NCBI GenBank assembly: GCA_009103225.1
Contig: RHPI01000732.1
Span: 207,751-271,750 of the forward strand
Reading direction: 5' to 3'
Origin: Chlorokybus atmophyticus
Lineage: Eukaryota > Streptophyta > Chlorokybophyceae > Chlorokybales > Chlorokybaceae
Length of the DNA: 64,000 nt
The position numbers were made by a program, and so were the translations under genes. Positions 63,107-64,000 of the stretch are shown here, one piece after another. Positions within the stretch are counted from its first letter, which is position 1. Each line of letters begins with the position of its first letter. Under the pieces are notes generated by a model. It worked only from the letters and a program-made list of their open reading frames with translations. It did no database searches and was not told where the DNA came from.

Positions 63107-64000
63107 TCAGCAGGCAGCACGAAGATTTGGTATGGTAGCTTTCTATATATGTAAAGTATGTAGTGCTTTTTCAGAGTTGGTGGGGTTGCTATTCTTCATG
63201 CAGCATTTCGGTTTTGTGGTAAGGTACAACAAAAACGGGGGAGGGGCAAGGGGAAAGAGGGAGAGGGAGTGTAGGTGTTTGTATGTGCCATAGCAGTAGG
63301 GTTGAACGCTTCATGGGCATTATCAGTGTAGTTGCAGTCTGTGCATGTGCATGTGCAAACCCTTGCAGAATTCGATGCTGTTTTACCGCGTGCTAGCAGT
63401 ACTTATATTTCTGTTGATACAGAGAGAGACCCGTTGCTAGTTGGTATGGTCAGGCATGACACGTGTGTATGTGCTTGCAATTGTTGTGGACAGAGATACA
63501 GCAATAGTGTGTGTACAGGGTGCTGTATCATATGCTCACAGCGTGTTGCATGCGCACTCAGTTGGTGTGTGCGCATGCGCAAGCGCAAGTAAGCAAGTGA
63601 AAGCGAGAGTGATATTCATGGCATGCGTACACAGTTTGTGATCAGTCCTTTGAACATGAACCACCATGAAGACGCAAACGATCTTTACTGTTTTGCGTAA
63701 ACAAATGATAGAGCAACACTCATTTAGAAAGTGTGTATGTGATCATTACTCTTACAGATACAACACTTTATTAAGGGTGTGAGGCAAAGCTTGTTCGATG
63801 GGGTATGTTAATGTTCATATCGTTTTAGATTTGCCATGGCATCAAAGAGCAACTAAAAAGGGTTTTAGGTTGTTATAAGTGTGCATGCTTACTAGATGTT
63901 AACATCAAGAACTTAACAAGCGCTTAAATGAATGGTCTCAACATGTGATGAATGCTTGTGTTGATGTTCTAAACAGTGTTGAGAGAAGGGTGTGTGGGGG
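63107..64000. other. CDKC 3' flank, no further gene seen
   Basis: Probable 3' UTR, then intergenic sequence. Frames up to about 90 codons occur without recognisable motifs. Confidence 0.5.

Noticed and set aside
63332-63592. Frame with a stretch resembling a 3'-5' exonuclease start (ISVDTE)
   Set aside because: The resemblance is six residues; no second exonuclease motif follows.

Overview
The window is nuclear DNA from a photosynthetic eukaryote of the green lineage, most likely a unicellular green alga. The evidence is intron-rich genes with GT-AG junctions, a plastid terminal oxidase, a PITAIRE (CDKC-type) kinase, a plant-type complex I NDUFS6 subunit, plant-like telo-boxes (AAACCCTAA) in promoters and a chromodomain Ty3/gypsy element primed by initiator-Met tRNA. 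I cannot name the genus. One unknown base (10339) marks the end of a collapsed (TG)n tract.

Layout. 0.4-7.2 kb: divergent pair of a CrtI-type carotenoid desaturase (-) and a TRF4/5 nucleotidyltransferase (+). 8.1-17.4 kb: repeat territory, with an apparent older LTR (9858-10583, containing about 200 bp of TG repeat) followed by a complete but inactivated chromovirus (10613-17344: LTRs, PBS, gag, protease, RT, RNase H, integrase, chromodomain, PPT). 18.0-26.5 kb: NDUFS6 (+), a membrane-anchored DUF2252 protein (-) and a class A beta-lactamase-fold serine hydrolase (+). 27.4-36.4 kb: a large protein with a 53BP1-like tandem BRCT plus BAH (-), and a secretory-pathway GT8 glycosyltransferase (+). 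36.7-43.9 kb: a PNISR-like SR protein (-) and PTOX (+). 45.0-51.0 kb: mitochondrial pyruvate carrier MPC1 (-) and a GEX1/Brambleberry/Kar5 nuclear-fusion protein (+). 51.5-58.8 kb: an epoxide-hydrolase-type alpha/beta hydrolase (-) and a probable beta-barrel protein (-). 60.3-63.1 kb: CDKC (+).

The genes are not an operon or pathway. They alternate strand almost perfectly, so most promoters lie in short divergent intergenic stretches. Three of these carry telo-boxes, and one of those overlaps an E2F-like TTTCCCGCC site. Several introns and intergenic gaps are rich in alternating purine-pyrimidine (CA/CG/TG) runs.

Most interesting for follow-up are the 53BP1-like BRCT-BAH protein, the intron-bearing beta-lactamase-like and DUF2252 genes (families best known from bacteria), the CrtI-type desaturase, the GEX1 karyogamy gene and the nested LTR structure. 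Exon borders given to the base were read from splice signals and checked for phase; spans marked approximate were not.
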